Positions 1 to 7,727 of a stretch of 19,630 nucleotides of DNA are shown piece after piece. Within the stretch, counting starts at the first letter, position 1, and each line of letters starts with the position of its first letter. Under the pieces are notes generated by a model. The model searched no databases. It was not told where the DNA came from and saw only the letters and a program-made list of their open reading frames with translations. Origin of the DNA: Clostridia bacterium (GTDB lineage Bacteria > CBDUZB01 > JAGLHV01). Position numbers and translations under genes: made by a program. Location: assembly GCA_030595925.1 (NCBI GenBank), contig JAUVLC010000044.1, positions 1 to 19,630 on the forward strand, read 5' to 3'.

Positions 1-62
1 TTACCTTTTGCTTCTCACCCCTCGCTACACAGCTAACAGACATTTACTGTCTCCTGAACTTT

Positions 63-92
63 CCTGCCTGTGCGTGTCCGCACGCAGACAGG
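63..92. repeat. GC-rich palindromic intergenic element
   Basis: An imperfect inverted repeat: TGCGTG and CACGCA form a perfect 6-bp stem around a TCCG loop, extended by CCTGCC against GACAGG with one mismatch. It is far richer in G and C than its surroundings. It lies downstream of pdxJ. It could form an RNA hairpin at the end of the pdxJ transcript, but no U-run follows it on the minus strand, so I call it a dispersed repeat rather than a terminator. Confidence 0.55.
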
Positions 93-161
93 TCATCAGG
101 ATAGTTTACAAAGAACTTATCTTGGCACACACCAATTCAACTAATCTAAACCAATGTAACT

Positions 162-187
162 CCGCCTTACAGACTGGCGGACAGGCA
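162..187. repeat. CCGCC...GGCGG palindromic element, copy 1
   Basis: CCGCC and GGCGG form a perfect 5-bp stem around a 9-base loop, followed by ACAGG. The pattern CGCCTTA...GGCGGACA recurs at 13782-13829 with a different loop, which suggests a small dispersed family. Apart from this element and the one at 63-92, I see nothing convincing in bases 1-230. Confidence 0.5.
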
Positions 188-230
188 ATTCAACTGTCTT
201 TTAACCGTCTTTATAACTATTAAATGTCTG

Positions 231-953
231 TTATCTGTTCCGTTCTATCAAACTTTTCATTTCTTTCACTGCTTGATATAATCCAACTAAAACCGCCCGG
301 GCTATTATACTGTGACCAATATTTAAGTCATCTATTCCCTCCATCCCGGCTACAGGAACAACATTTTTATAATCCAATCCATGCCCGGCATTTAATCTTA
401 ATCCTAATTTTAAAGCTAAATCTCCTGCCTGCTGCAATCGTTTTAATTCTTTTACCTGAGCATATTTTTCTTTCGCTTCAGCATAAGAACCGGTGTGTAA
501 TTCCACGTATTGTGCTTTTATTTCCCTCGATGCTTTTATTTGTTTTAAATCAGGATCAATAAATAAACTCACCACAATCCCTTTCTTTTGTAAAAGAGAA
601 ACAACCTTTTTTAGATATTTTTTATTAACACAAACATCCAATCCTCCCTCAGTTGTTAGTTCTTTCCTTTTTTCCGGCACAAGACAAACACTCTCCGGCT
701 TTAATTTACAAGCAATTTTCACTATTTCATCAACTGCAGCCATTTCTAAATTCAATCTGGTTTTTATTGTTTCTTTCAACAAAAAAACATCACGGTCCTG
801 AATATGACGTCTATCTTCCCTTAAATGAACTGTTATTCCATCTGCCCCTGCCAATTCTACTATAACCGCTGCCGCAACAGGATCCGGCTGTATAGATAAT
901 CTTGCCTGTCTTATTGTAGCAATATGGTCAATATTTACTCCCAGTTTAGGCAT
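231..953 (-). CDS. pdxJ: Pyridoxine 5'-phosphate synthase PdxJ
   Basis: PdxJ closes the pyridine ring of vitamin B6 in the DXP-dependent pathway, condensing 3-amino-1-hydroxyacetone phosphate with 1-deoxyxylulose 5-phosphate to give pyridoxine 5'-phosphate in the cytosol. The protein has 240 residues, the normal family length. Recognisable blocks include [14 protein letters not shown] (5-18), [12 protein letters not shown] (40-51, with H43, R45 and H50), LNLEMA with E70, VELHTGSY (150-157), LNAGHGLDY with H191, and a C-terminal DLNIGHSII. These cover the catalytic and phosphate-binding positions known for the family. An ATG at 953 follows a GGGAG sequence. The gene is the last of the tilS-to-pdxJ cluster. 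Its stop codon lies inside a repeat unit shared with the cdaA-folP spacer, so the last few codons may derive from repeat DNA. Confidence 0.96.
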   Translation of the reverse strand: MPKLGVNIDHIATIRQARLSIQPDPVAAAVIVELAGADGITVHLREDRRHIQDRDVFLLKETIKTRLNLEMAAVDEIVKIACKLKPESVCLVPEKRKELTTEGGLDVCVNKKYLKKVVSLLQKKGIVVSLFIDPDLKQIKASREIKAQYVELHTGSYAEAKEKYAQVKELKRLQQAGDLALKLGLRLNAGHGLDYKNVVPVAGMEGIDDLNIGHSIIARAVLVGLYQAVKEMKSLIERNR

Positions 954-995
954 TTTAGCTACTCCCTTTTTTATCTGCTACTGTTATTTCAATTA

Positions 996-1091
996 CTATC
1001 CCTTAGTTACTTTAAGATATAACCACAAAACAATAGCTAAAACAAAAGCAACTATTTTAAAACTTAAATTGTTTTTCCATCCCTTCGCCAT
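996..1091 (-). CDS. 31-residue membrane protein resembling the CdaR (YbbR) anchor only
   Basis: A short ORF with ATG at 1091, stop TAG at 996, and a strong GGAGG ribosome site 8 bases before the start. It lies 105 bases behind cdaA and 42 bases before pdxJ. After a basic head (MAKGWKNN) comes one hydrophobic helix (LSFKIVAFVLAIVLWLYLKV, about residues 9-28), then TKG and the stop. The pattern N-x-LxxKIxAxxLAIxLWLYxxV is the usual N-terminal membrane anchor of CdaR, the YbbR-domain partner of CdaA. CdaR proteins normally carry several extracytoplasmic YbbR domains, and none is present here: only 42 bases remain before pdxJ. I infer a minimal or eroded CdaR. The position and ribosome site suggest it is translated. 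A chance ORF is possible but less likely given the motif. Confidence 0.72.
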   Translation of the reverse strand: MAKGWKNNLSFKIVAFVLAIVLWLYLKVTKG

Positions 1092-1196
1092 AACATTAAC
1101 CTCCGAAAAAATCACCTGTCTCCAAAAGTAAAAACAAAAATACAATTTATCAATTGTTTTATAACTATGTTGGGTTTTGTATTTATTAAAACTATA

Positions 1197-1994
1197 TTAC
1201 TTTTTTAAGAAAGCATATTCACGATACCTGGATTTAAAATTCTGCTTGAGTAATTTTTTGAGTTCATCTATTCCTACTCCTCTCTCCAGTTCCCCTTCTC
1301 TGGCTAAAGAAATCAATCCTGTTTCTTCAGAAACTATAATCACCCAGGCATCGGAAATCTCGGTTAATCCTACACCTGCCCGATGGCGTGTTCCTAAAAT
1401 CCTGCTTATATTACGTTCTTGAGAAAGGGGGAGAATACAACCCGCAGATATAATTTGATCGTTTCTAATAATTACTGCCCCATCATGCAATGGGGAATTA
1501 GGATTAAAAATAGAACAAATCAATTCATTAGAAATTTCACCATTAATCACAACCCCTGTTTCAACAAAATTTTTTAAACCGGTTTGTTGTTCCAAAACAA
1601 TCAATGCTCCCCACTCCCGCAATACAACGGCTTTTATACTTTTTATAATTTCTTCGACAAAAGAAACATCGTCTTTAAAAAATACCCTCGATAATCTACT
1701 TCCTCCTAATTGAGCCAATACCCCACGTAATTCCGGTTGAAAAACAATTACCAGAGCTATTACTCCGGCAAGCCAAAATCTGGTCAAAACCCATGATAAT
1801 AACGTAAAACGCAAAGAATCGGCAATCACAGTAATTCCTACCAGAATAAGAATCCCTCTCAACACTTGAAAAGCCCGCGTACCTTTAATTAATAAAAGAA
1901 TGCGGTAAAAAACATATCCTACAATTAAAATATCTAAAATATTAACAAAATAAACCTGCCATAAATTTTGTGCAAAGTTTAAAACCTTATCCAT
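1197..1994 (-). CDS. cdaA: Membrane-bound diadenylate cyclase CdaA
   Basis: CdaA makes the second messenger cyclic di-AMP from two ATP. The 265-residue protein has three predicted N-terminal membrane helices (about 17-36, 43-60, 64-86), then a DAC domain. The catalytic DGA motif (171-173, in PLHDGAVII) and the GTRHRA motif (201-206) are both intact, so it should be active. Length and motif positions match the Firmicute CdaA proteins closely. The ATG at 1994 has a modest AAGGGA site about 9 bases upstream. In other bacteria cdaA is followed by cdaR and often glmM. Here it is followed by a 31-residue CdaR-like anchor and then pdxJ. The spacer upstream (1995-2342) is made mostly of short repeats and should also hold any promoter of its own, which I could not identify. 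Confidence 0.95.
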   Translation of the reverse strand: MDKVLNFAQNLWQVYFVNILDILIVGYVFYRILLLIKGTRAFQVLRGILILVGITVIADSLRFTLLSWVLTRFWLAGVIALVIVFQPELRGVLAQLGGSRLSRVFFKDDVSFVEEIIKSIKAVVLREWGALIVLEQQTGLKNFVETGVVINGEISNELICSIFNPNSPLHDGAVIIRNDQIISAGCILPLSQERNISRILGTRHRAGVGLTEISDAWVIIVSEETGLISLAREGELERGVGIDELKKLLKQNFKSRYREYAFLKK

Positions 1995-1997
1995 GTT

Positions 1998-2032
1998 TTC
2001 TATCCCTTATCTTCTATCTTTCAACTTTGTCT
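1998..2032. repeat. Heptamer-periodic tract upstream of cdaA
   Basis: Read on the plus strand in sevens: TTCTATC, CCTTATC, TTCTATC, TTTCAAC, TTTGTCT. The first three share NNNTATC and the last two are degenerate. It starts four bases from the cdaA start codon, so it also forms the cdaA leader. It resembles the clearer heptamer arrays at 2161-2330. Confidence 0.45.
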
Positions 2033-2045
2033 TTATTTTGCTGGA

Positions 2046-2090
2046 ACCCATTCGACTTCGCTCAGGATAAACTCAGCGACAGTCTCGCCA
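2046..2090. repeat. TTCGACTTCGCTCAGG intergenic element
   Basis: This stretch contains TTCGACTTCGCTCAGG, a sequence I recognise as common between genes in many unrelated bacterial genomes. TCGCTCAG (2058-2065) and CTCAGCGA (2072-2079) form an 8-bp inverted repeat with one mismatch and a 6-base loop. It is richer in G and C than its surroundings. It lies between cdaA and folP. Confidence 0.5.
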
Positions 2091-2102
2091 ATCAGTAAGA
2101 CG

Positions 2103-2221
2103 GATGCCATGATGCCTTTGTGCCTTTTCTTTTGCTATTTGCCATTTGCTGTTCTTTAACTTATAACTCATAACTAATAACTTATAATTGTAGTTTCTGT
2201 GCCTTGATGCCTTTCTGCCTG
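2103..2221. repeat. Mixed octamer and heptamer tandem arrays
   Basis: A chain of different short arrays. Octamers: GATGCCAT, GATGCCTT, TGTGCCTT at 2103-2126, and TGTGCCTT, GATGCCTT, TCTGCCTG at 2198-2221. Heptamers: GCTATTT, GCCATTT at 2134-2147, and TTATAAC, TCATAAC, TAATAAC, TTATAAT at 2161-2188. Together with 2234-2330 these fill most of the 348-base gene-free spacer between cdaA and folP, where I see no coding sequence or RNA gene. Confidence 0.6.
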
Positions 2222-2233
2222 TCGTTTATTTTT

Positions 2234-2330
2234 TGTCTGTTATCTGTAATCTATGGACTATGGACTGTCGACTATGGACTTTCGTTTCTTTTTTTAATCT
2301 ATGGACTATCGACTATGGACTATGGACTGT
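2234..2330. repeat. GGACTAT heptamer array, two blocks
   Basis: Block 1 (2234-2282) reads in sevens as TGTCTGT, TATCTGT, AATCTAT, GGACTAT, GGACTGT, CGACTAT, GGACTTT. Block 2 (2296-2330) reads AATCTAT, GGACTAT, CGACTAT, GGACTAT, GGACTGT. The consensus is NNNCTRT. The blocks are separated by a T-rich stretch. The array ends 12 bases from the stop codon of folP. The first 14 bases recur exactly at 225-238. Confidence 0.8.
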
Positions 2331-2342
2331 TTTTTATTTTTA

Positions 2343-3539
2343 TCATCCATATAAAATTGCTTCTACCATTCTCACCGCCCGTACAGTTGACAAAACATCA
2401 TGTACCCGTAAAATATTTATCCCTTTAAAAACACTCCAAAAATATGTAGCCAGCGACCCTTCCAATCTTTGCCCAACAGGTAATCCTAACGTGTCACCAA
2501 TAAATCGTTTTCGAGAAGTTCCTATTAAAAGAGGACAACCTAATACTTTAAATTCTTCCAACCCCCTTAAAATCTCTAAATTATGCTCTGTTGTTTTTCC
2601 AAAACCAATACCGGGATCCAAAATCAAGTTTTCTTTGCTTATTCCATTGCTTTCCGCCCAATGAATACGCTCCCGGAAAAAAGAAATTATATCATTTACT
2701 ACTTCTTCATATTGAGGATTTTCCTGCATACATTGCGGATCACCCTGCATATGCATAACTATTACCGGCACATTAAATTCTTTTATTACTTTTACCATTT
2801 CTTTATTTCGCAAACCGGAAATATCATTGACTAAACTTGCTCCCGCCATAATTGCTTCCCTGGCAACACCTGCTTTACAGGTATCAATAGAAAGAGGAAT
2901 GTTTATCTTTTTAGATAACATCTTTATCACAGGAAGTACTCTTTTTTTTTCTTCTTCCTCTAAAACATGCCTGGCTCCGGGACGGGAAGATTCACCCCCT
3001 ATGTCAATTATATCTGCCCCTTCTTTCACCATCTGTTCTGCACAAAATATTGCTTTATCATAATTATTACAATACTTTCCACCATCAGAAAAAGAATCAG
3101 GAGTGAGATTTAATATACCCATAATACAGGTCTTCTTATTGAAATTCAACAAATATTTACCACACTTTATTTTAAAATTCCTCTTAGATGAATTGCTTAA
3201 AACAATTTCTATTTGTTTTGCTATTTCCTTCAAACCAAAAGGCTGCAGCTTTAAATGATTAATCAATCGAGCATATTGCTCTAATGTTCCCATTAAAAGA
3301 ACGTCTGTATAACCATCCTTAAAATCAGCTACTCTATAATTTATCGCCGCTTCCCCACCTTTTACCAACATCCCCTGTTTTAACAAATTAGCGGCTTTGT
3401 TAGTTATTTTATCTGTTTTTATTAATTTAAAAACACCTTTTTTAACCATTAATTCCATGCCTTTAGCATTAACCCCTATATTTTCCATTTCCTTCTTAAT
3501 GCTTTCTAAACTGTTTTTTTCAACTACCCTCATTACCAT
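2343..3539 (-). CDS. folP: Dihydropteroate synthase with N-terminal extension
   Basis: FolP joins p-aminobenzoate to dihydropterin pyrophosphate in folate synthesis. The TIM-barrel domain occupies about residues 130-398 with all signature blocks: NLTPDSFSDGG (144-154), DIGGESSRPGA (179-189), SIDT (217-220), VNDI with N238-D239, DPGIGFGK (308-315), GTSRKRFIG (340-348) and RVHD (378-381). The protein has 398 residues against about 270-290 for the common form. The extra 120 or so N-terminal residues include GGEAAINYRV and DVLLMGTLEQYARL...LQPFGLKEIA. I recall similar heads in some thermophile and anaerobe DHPS proteins; the function is unknown to me. ATG codons exist at 3539 and 3533; a GAAGG site suits 3539. 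It follows folE by 60 bases in the same direction. Confidence 0.94.
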   Translation of the reverse strand: MVMRVVEKNSLESIKKEMENIGVNAKGMELMVKKGVFKLIKTDKITNKAANLLKQGMLVKGGEAAINYRVADFKDGYTDVLLMGTLEQYARLINHLKLQPFGLKEIAKQIEIVLSNSSKRNFKIKCGKYLLNFNKKTCIMGILNLTPDSFSDGGKYCNNYDKAIFCAEQMVKEGADIIDIGGESSRPGARHVLEEEEKKRVLPVIKMLSKKINIPLSIDTCKAGVAREAIMAGASLVNDISGLRNKEMVKVIKEFNVPVIVMHMQGDPQCMQENPQYEEVVNDIISFFRERIHWAESNGISKENLILDPGIGFGKTTEHNLEILRGLEEFKVLGCPLLIGTSRKRFIGDTLGLPVGQRLEGSLATYFWSVFKGINILRVHDVLSTVRAVRMVEAILYG

Positions 3540-3599
3540 TTTCTTATACCTTCATCATTTAGATAAAATTACCGGTAAAATAACATTATGAAATCCATT

Positions 3600-4175
3600 T
3601 TAAAGATTATTTCCTCTATCTTTAATCAAAGCAATTGCTTCTGCTCTGGTACGGGCATCTTTTAAGAAAATACCTCTCATTGCAGAAGTAACCGTCTGAG
3701 TACCGCTTTTTTTTATTCCACGCATAGTTATACAAAAATGCTCTGCTTCAATAATAACCAACACTCCCTGTGGTTTTACCGCCTGCATTATACAATCTGC
3801 TATTTGTTTAGTTAATCTTTCCTGTAATTGTGGACGACGGGCAATCACATCCACTGCCCGAACAATTTTAGAAAGCCCGGTAAGCCTCCCTTTCGCCGGT
3901 AAATAAGCAACATGAGCTTTACCGAAAAACGGAATAAGATGATGCTCACAAACTGAATATAAAGGAATATTTTTAACCAGAACAATTTCCTCATATTCTT
4001 CTTTTTCATAATAAAGTTGTAATTCTTCCAAAGGATTTTTTTCAATCCCGGCAAAAATTTCTTCATACATTGCCGCTACCCGGGCAGGGGTTTTTTTTAA
4101 ACCCTCCCGGGTAACATCTTCACCAATAGCTTCCAGTATCATTCCTACTGCTTTTTTAATCTTTTCCTTATCCAT
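3600..4175 (-). CDS. folE: GTP cyclohydrolase I
   Basis: FolE opens the guanine ring of GTP to give dihydroneopterin triphosphate, the first step of folate synthesis. The protein has 191 residues, about the usual length. The zinc and catalytic residues are present: C76, H78 and H79 in [10 protein letters not shown], and C148 in [11 protein letters not shown]. Other family blocks are [20 protein letters not shown] (100-119) and [14 protein letters not shown] (157-170). The ATG at 4175 has a GAGGGG site 8 bases upstream. It sits between ftsH and folP, so first and late folate steps are made together; the other folate genes are not in the window. Confidence 0.96.
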   Translation of the reverse strand: MDKEKIKKAVGMILEAIGEDVTREGLKKTPARVAAMYEEIFAGIEKNPLEELQLYYEKEEYEEIVLVKNIPLYSVCEHHLIPFFGKAHVAYLPAKGRLTGLSKIVRAVDVIARRPQLQERLTKQIADCIMQAVKPQGVLVIIEAEHFCITMRGIKKSGTQTVTSAMRGIFLKDARTRAEAIALIKDRGNNL

Positions 4176-4202
4176 AATAAAAAACCCCTCTGGTCCGTCA
4201 AA

Positions 4203-6107
4203 TTATAAAAGATTATTTTCCAAATCGTTGTTTTCCTCTTTTACTTTATCAGTGTCTTTTGTTTTTTTGTTGTTTTTTGCAGCTTTTATCTTTTTTTCTT
4301 TTTTCACTTTACCCGGCTCTTTTTCCCCTTTTATTATTCTCTTTATTTCTTCCCCTTCCAAAACCTCTTTTTCTACCAATACTCTCGCTAACTCCTCTAA
4401 CTTGTCTCTGTTTTCATGCAATAATTTTTTCGCCCGTTGAACACATCCCATTACCATTTTTTTCGCTTCTTCGTCTATAATTTGAGCTGTTTTTTCACTA
4501 TATACTTTTTGCTGTATTATATCTCTACCCAAAAAAACCTCTCCATCTTTTTTCTTGAAACTTAGAGGACCTAATTTCTCACTCATTCCACATTCCCGAA
4601 TCATTCCATTAATTACTCCCGTGGCCTTTGACAAATCACTCTGCGATCCAGTAGTTACTTCCTTAAAAATTTCTTCTTCCGCCGTATAACCACCTAAAAG
4701 AATCGTCACTTTATTTAAAAGTTCCGTTTTGCTATGATAATTTTTATCTTCTAAAGGTAATTGTAAAGTATATCCACCTGCCGGCCCTCTGGGAATAATG
4801 GAAACCTTATGTACAGGATCTTCACCCGGAATCAGGTTAGCAATTAAAGTATGCCCTGCTTCATGGATAGCAGTAATTTTCTTTTCTTTATCAGAGATTA
4901 CTCTGCTTTTTCTTTCGGGACCGGCAATAACCCGGTCTATAGCCTCTTCCAAATCATTCATTTCCACTGACTTTTTGTCTTTCCTTGCTGCAAGCAGCGC
5001 TGCTTCGTTAATTACATTAGCTAAATCAGAACCGACGAAACCTACGGTTCGCTGGGATATAACCTTCATATTCACAGCAGATGACATTTTTATATTACGG
5101 GCATGCACTTTCAAAATTTCTTCTCTTCCTTTTAAATCAGGGTTAGGTGTTATAATTTGCCGGTCAAATCGCCCCGGTCTTAAAAGAGCAGGATCCAACA
5201 CATCGGGACGATTAGTTGCCGCAATAAGAATAACCCCCTCCTTAGTATCAAATCCGTCCATTTCCACTAATAATTGATTCAGGGTTTGTTCTCTTTCATC
5301 ATGCCCCCCTCCGATACCGGAAAAACGATGCCTTCCTACTGCATCAATCTCATCAACAAAAAGAAGACAGGGTGCATTCTTTCTGCCACGTTCAAAAAGG
5401 TCTCTTACTCTAGAAGCCCCTACCCCTACGAACATCTCTACAAACTCAGAACCACTGCAAGAAAAAAAAGGGACACTCGCTTCCCCTGCTACTGCTTTAG
5501 CTAATAAAGTCTTCCCCGTACCCGGTGCCCCATATAAAAGAACCCCTTTAGGAATTTTACCGCCTAATCTTTGAAATTTTTTAGGCTCTTTCAAAAAAGA
5601 TATGATTTCCTCTAATTCTTCTTTAACCTCGTCACATCCGGCAACATCCTTAAAAGTAATTTTTTTCTTATTATTTCCGATTTGCGACCGTGCCCGGCTT
5701 CTTCCGAAAGTAAGGGCTTGTTTTCCCCCTCCCTGCGCCTGCCGCATAAGGAAAATCCAGAAAAACATAAAAAGCAAAATCGGCCCAAAACTAAAAAACA
5801 CTACCCCCAACCAATTTCTCTTTGTCCCTTCGTATTTCACCCCTGCCGCCTCCAATTCTTCAATCAACTTGGGATCAACTAAAGGAACCGTTTTAAATTT
5901 TTGTTTTTCATCTCCATCCTGATAAACACCCGTTATACTATCTTCTTTAATTGAACACTCAATCAATTTACCTGTCTTTATTATATTCTTGAATTCACTA
6001 TAAGTAAGTTTCCCTTCTTTTCCCGGTTTACCAATTATATTAGCCAACCAAACAGCAATAATTATAATAACCAACCATAAAGATAATCCCCTTAAAAACT
6101 TATTCAA
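4203..6107 (-). CDS. ftsH: ATP-dependent membrane metalloprotease FtsH
   Basis: FtsH is a membrane AAA+ zinc protease that extracts and degrades misassembled membrane proteins and selected regulators. Order in the 634 residues: membrane helix 1 (about 9-27), a small extracytoplasmic domain, membrane helix 2 (about 101-120), AAA+ module with Walker A GAPGTGKT (193-200), Walker B LLFVDEID, second region of homology [12 protein letters not shown] (305-316), and the protease domain with HEAGH (415-419) and third zinc ligand D491 (SQSDL). The last 45 residues form a lysine- and asparagine-rich hydrophilic tail. The start is a TTG at 6107: the frame is closed just upstream by TGA and there is no ATG. 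An AGGGGG site overlaps the end of tilS, only 9 bases away, indicating coupled expression. Confidence 0.96.
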   Translation of the reverse strand: MNKFLRGLSLWLVIIIIAVWLANIIGKPGKEGKLTYSEFKNIIKTGKLIECSIKEDSITGVYQDGDEKQKFKTVPLVDPKLIEELEAAGVKYEGTKRNWLGVVFFSFGPILLFMFFWIFLMRQAQGGGKQALTFGRSRARSQIGNNKKKITFKDVAGCDEVKEELEEIISFLKEPKKFQRLGGKIPKGVLLYGAPGTGKTLLAKAVAGEASVPFFSCSGSEFVEMFVGVGASRVRDLFERGRKNAPCLLFVDEIDAVGRHRFSGIGGGHDEREQTLNQLLVEMDGFDTKEGVILIAATNRPDVLDPALLRPGRFDRQIITPNPDLKGREEILKVHARNIKMSSAVNMKVISQRTVGFVGSDLANVINEAALLAARKDKKSVEMNDLEEAIDRVIAGPERKSRVISDKEKKITAIHEAGHTLIANLIPGEDPVHKVSIIPRGPAGGYTLQLPLEDKNYHSKTELLNKVTILLGGYTAEEEIFKEVTTGSQSDLSKATGVINGMIRECGMSEKLGPLSFKKKDGEVFLGRDIIQQKVYSEKTAQIIDEEAKKMVMGCVQRAKKLLHENRDKLEELARVLVEKEVLEGEEIKRIIKGEKEPGKVKKEKKIKAAKNNKKTKDTDKVKEENNDLENNLL

Positions 6108-6116
6108 TATTCCCCC

Positions 6117-7526
6117 TCATATCCATCGTTTAATTTTAACTTCCATTATGTTTTTTGTTTTCTTTGTTATTTTTGCTTTGTCTGCTCTCCTCAACCCCCC
6201 CACCCAAATTATTTCTTTTTCGGTAACAAGTAAAGGAATCCGTCCTTTTTCAGCGGAAAAAATCTTTTCATCAATAAAAAAATCTTTTATTTTTTTTGAC
6301 CCACACATTCCAAATGGTTTAAATCTATCCCCTTCTTTACGACTCCTAACCCACAATTCTTTTTTTCTTAATATATCCCAATCAAACAAACAAAAATCTT
6401 TTTCTTTCCCTCCATCAAAAACAGGAATATTGCCTTTTAAAGAATAAATCTTAACAATTAAAGAACATCCTGCCGAAGAAATCTTTGTTTCTCCCGGAAC
6501 TTTTAATCTATAACAAAATGCTTTATGCCGGACAAAATCTCTTTTTCCTTTGATTATTAAGGTTTTTTTATCCTTTTTTACCCACAAATCCTCAGCCAGA
6601 CAAATAGTTTTTTCCCGTTTGGGCTGACTTATTAAATCTAAAATTTGTTCAATATTTTTAAAACTTACCCGCTTTTTTAACACTTTTAAAAAAATCCTTC
6701 TTTGTAAATTGATATTGTAACCTAATAACATCTTTAAATCAAGAAAAATTTCATTCTTTTCTTTTATAATTATCACCTCTTTTATCAATTTATCGGTAAC
6801 ACATTGTAAATAATTTTCCTCTTCCCTGAAAATATCTGCCCAGTGAATTAAATGTTCGCTTATACAGGGATTGTATTTTTCCAAATAAGGTAAAAGCTTC
6901 AAACGAATTTTATTTCTCAAATACACAGGCTTTAAATTGCTGGAATCAACACAAAAAGAAAGATTGTTTTTTTCTAAATATGCTTTAATCCCCTTCCTTT
7001 TAGTTTCAATTAAAGGACGAATAATTACCGGTTCCTTTTTCTTTAAAGAAAGAGGGCGTTTGGGAGGTATTCCCGTAAATCCGGACTTACCCGTCCCTCT
7101 AATTAACCACATCAGAATTGTCTCTACCTGGTCATCAGCATTATGACCTAATGCAAGTTTATTAGCCCCCTTTTTTTTACTTACTTCTTCAAAAAATGTA
7201 TAACGTAAAATTCGTGCTGCCTCTTCTTTACCTAATTTCTTTTTCTTACTGAAAGCGGATACATCTCTTTTTTTAATAATTAAAGGAACTTTTAATTTTT
7301 CAGCAAATTTTTTTACCCACAAAGCTTCCTTCTCCGATTCTTCTCCTCTCAAGCAATGATTAAAATAAGCGAAATATAGATTTAAATGAAACTTTTTTTT
7401 CCATTCGGATAAAACATAGGCAAGACACACAGAATCCGGACCCCCGGAAAGACCGACAATAATTTTATCGTTTTTTTCTATCATTTTGTATTTGACAACA
7501 GTTTTTTCTAATTTTTCCATAAACAT
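6117..7526 (-). CDS. tilS: tRNA(Ile)-lysidine synthetase TilS
   Basis: TilS attaches lysine to C34 of the tRNA-Ile with a CAU anticodon, changing it from methionine to isoleucine decoding; it is normally essential. The N-terminal PP-loop ATPase motif SGGPDS lies at about residues 27-32, followed by LGHNADDQVETILMWLIRGTG and the RPL block typical of the family. The C-terminal TilS domain ends in WVGGLRRADKAKI. I chose ATG at 7526 (469 residues) because TCCTG on the plus strand, CAGGA on the coding strand, lies exactly 8 bases upstream. A TTG at 7547 would add 7 residues but has no ribosome site. It heads the tilS-ftsH-folE-folP-cdaA-pdxJ cluster; the tilS-ftsH pair is a common bacterial order. 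Confidence 0.93.
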   Translation of the reverse strand: MFMEKLEKTVVKYKMIEKNDKIIVGLSGGPDSVCLAYVLSEWKKKFHLNLYFAYFNHCLRGEESEKEALWVKKFAEKLKVPLIIKKRDVSAFSKKKKLGKEEAARILRYTFFEEVSKKKGANKLALGHNADDQVETILMWLIRGTGKSGFTGIPPKRPLSLKKKEPVIIRPLIETKRKGIKAYLEKNNLSFCVDSSNLKPVYLRNKIRLKLLPYLEKYNPCISEHLIHWADIFREEENYLQCVTDKLIKEVIIIKEKNEIFLDLKMLLGYNINLQRRIFLKVLKKRVSFKNIEQILDLISQPKREKTICLAEDLWVKKDKKTLIIKGKRDFVRHKAFCYRLKVPGETKISSAGCSLIVKIYSLKGNIPVFDGGKEKDFCLFDWDILRKKELWVRSRKEGDRFKPFGMCGSKKIKDFFIDEKIFSAEKGRIPLLVTEKEIIWVGGLRRADKAKITKKTKNIMEVKIKRWI

Positions 7527-7579
7527 TTTTCTTTTCCTGCCAGGCAAATTTCGGTTATTTCACAAACAATCTCAAATCT

Positions 7580-7620
7580 TCAAAAAAACAAAAACCTTTC
7601 TATTCCATTTAGAAAGGTTT
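7580..7620 (-). terminator. Rho-independent terminator of the signalling cassette
   Basis: On the minus strand AAACCTTTCT and AGAAAGGTTT form a perfect 10-bp stem with a 9-base loop, followed at once by TTGTTTTTTTG. It lies about 110 bases after the stop of the HD-GYP gene and before tilS, so it separates the signalling cassette from the tilS cluster. The plus strand has no U-run, so it works in one direction. Confidence 0.8.
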
Positions 7621-7727
7621 GACATTTATGGTATTGTACAAAATATTTCAAAAAATTTAAAGACAAAAAAATTATAAAATATACTCAAAACTGAATAAAT
7701 TTCTTATTATCAAAATTATTATTCGTC

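Noticed and set aside
1-43. Open minus-strand frame from an ATG at 43 to the window edge, with GGAG seven bases upstream
   Set aside because: Only 14 codons are visible, the peptide matches nothing I know, and the sequence itself (GCGAGGGGTGAGAAGC) looks like short-period repeat DNA.
1131-1157. Minus-strand hairpin ACAATT-GATA-AATTGT followed by a T-rich run, behind cdaA
   Set aside because: The stem is only six pairs, five of them A-T, and it lies inside an apparent operon; too weak to call a terminator.
2234-2330. Possible CRISPR array
   Set aside because: The units are 7 bases without unique spacers of constant length, and no cas gene is present.
2204-2428. Plus-strand ORFs encoding YGLWTMDYGL-like peptides
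   Set aside because: They are translations of the GGACTAT heptamer array, not genes.
3569-3578. 10-bp palindrome TTACCGGTAA between folE and folP
   Set aside because: Short and single in the window; could be chance, and no promoter is next to it.
4798-5277. Long plus-strand ORF within ftsH
   Set aside because: It is antisense to the conserved FtsH AAA+ and protease domains, and its peptide has no recognisable features.
7527-7547. TTG start for tilS at 7547
   Set aside because: The ATG at 7526 has a ribosome site at ideal spacing; the TTG has none.
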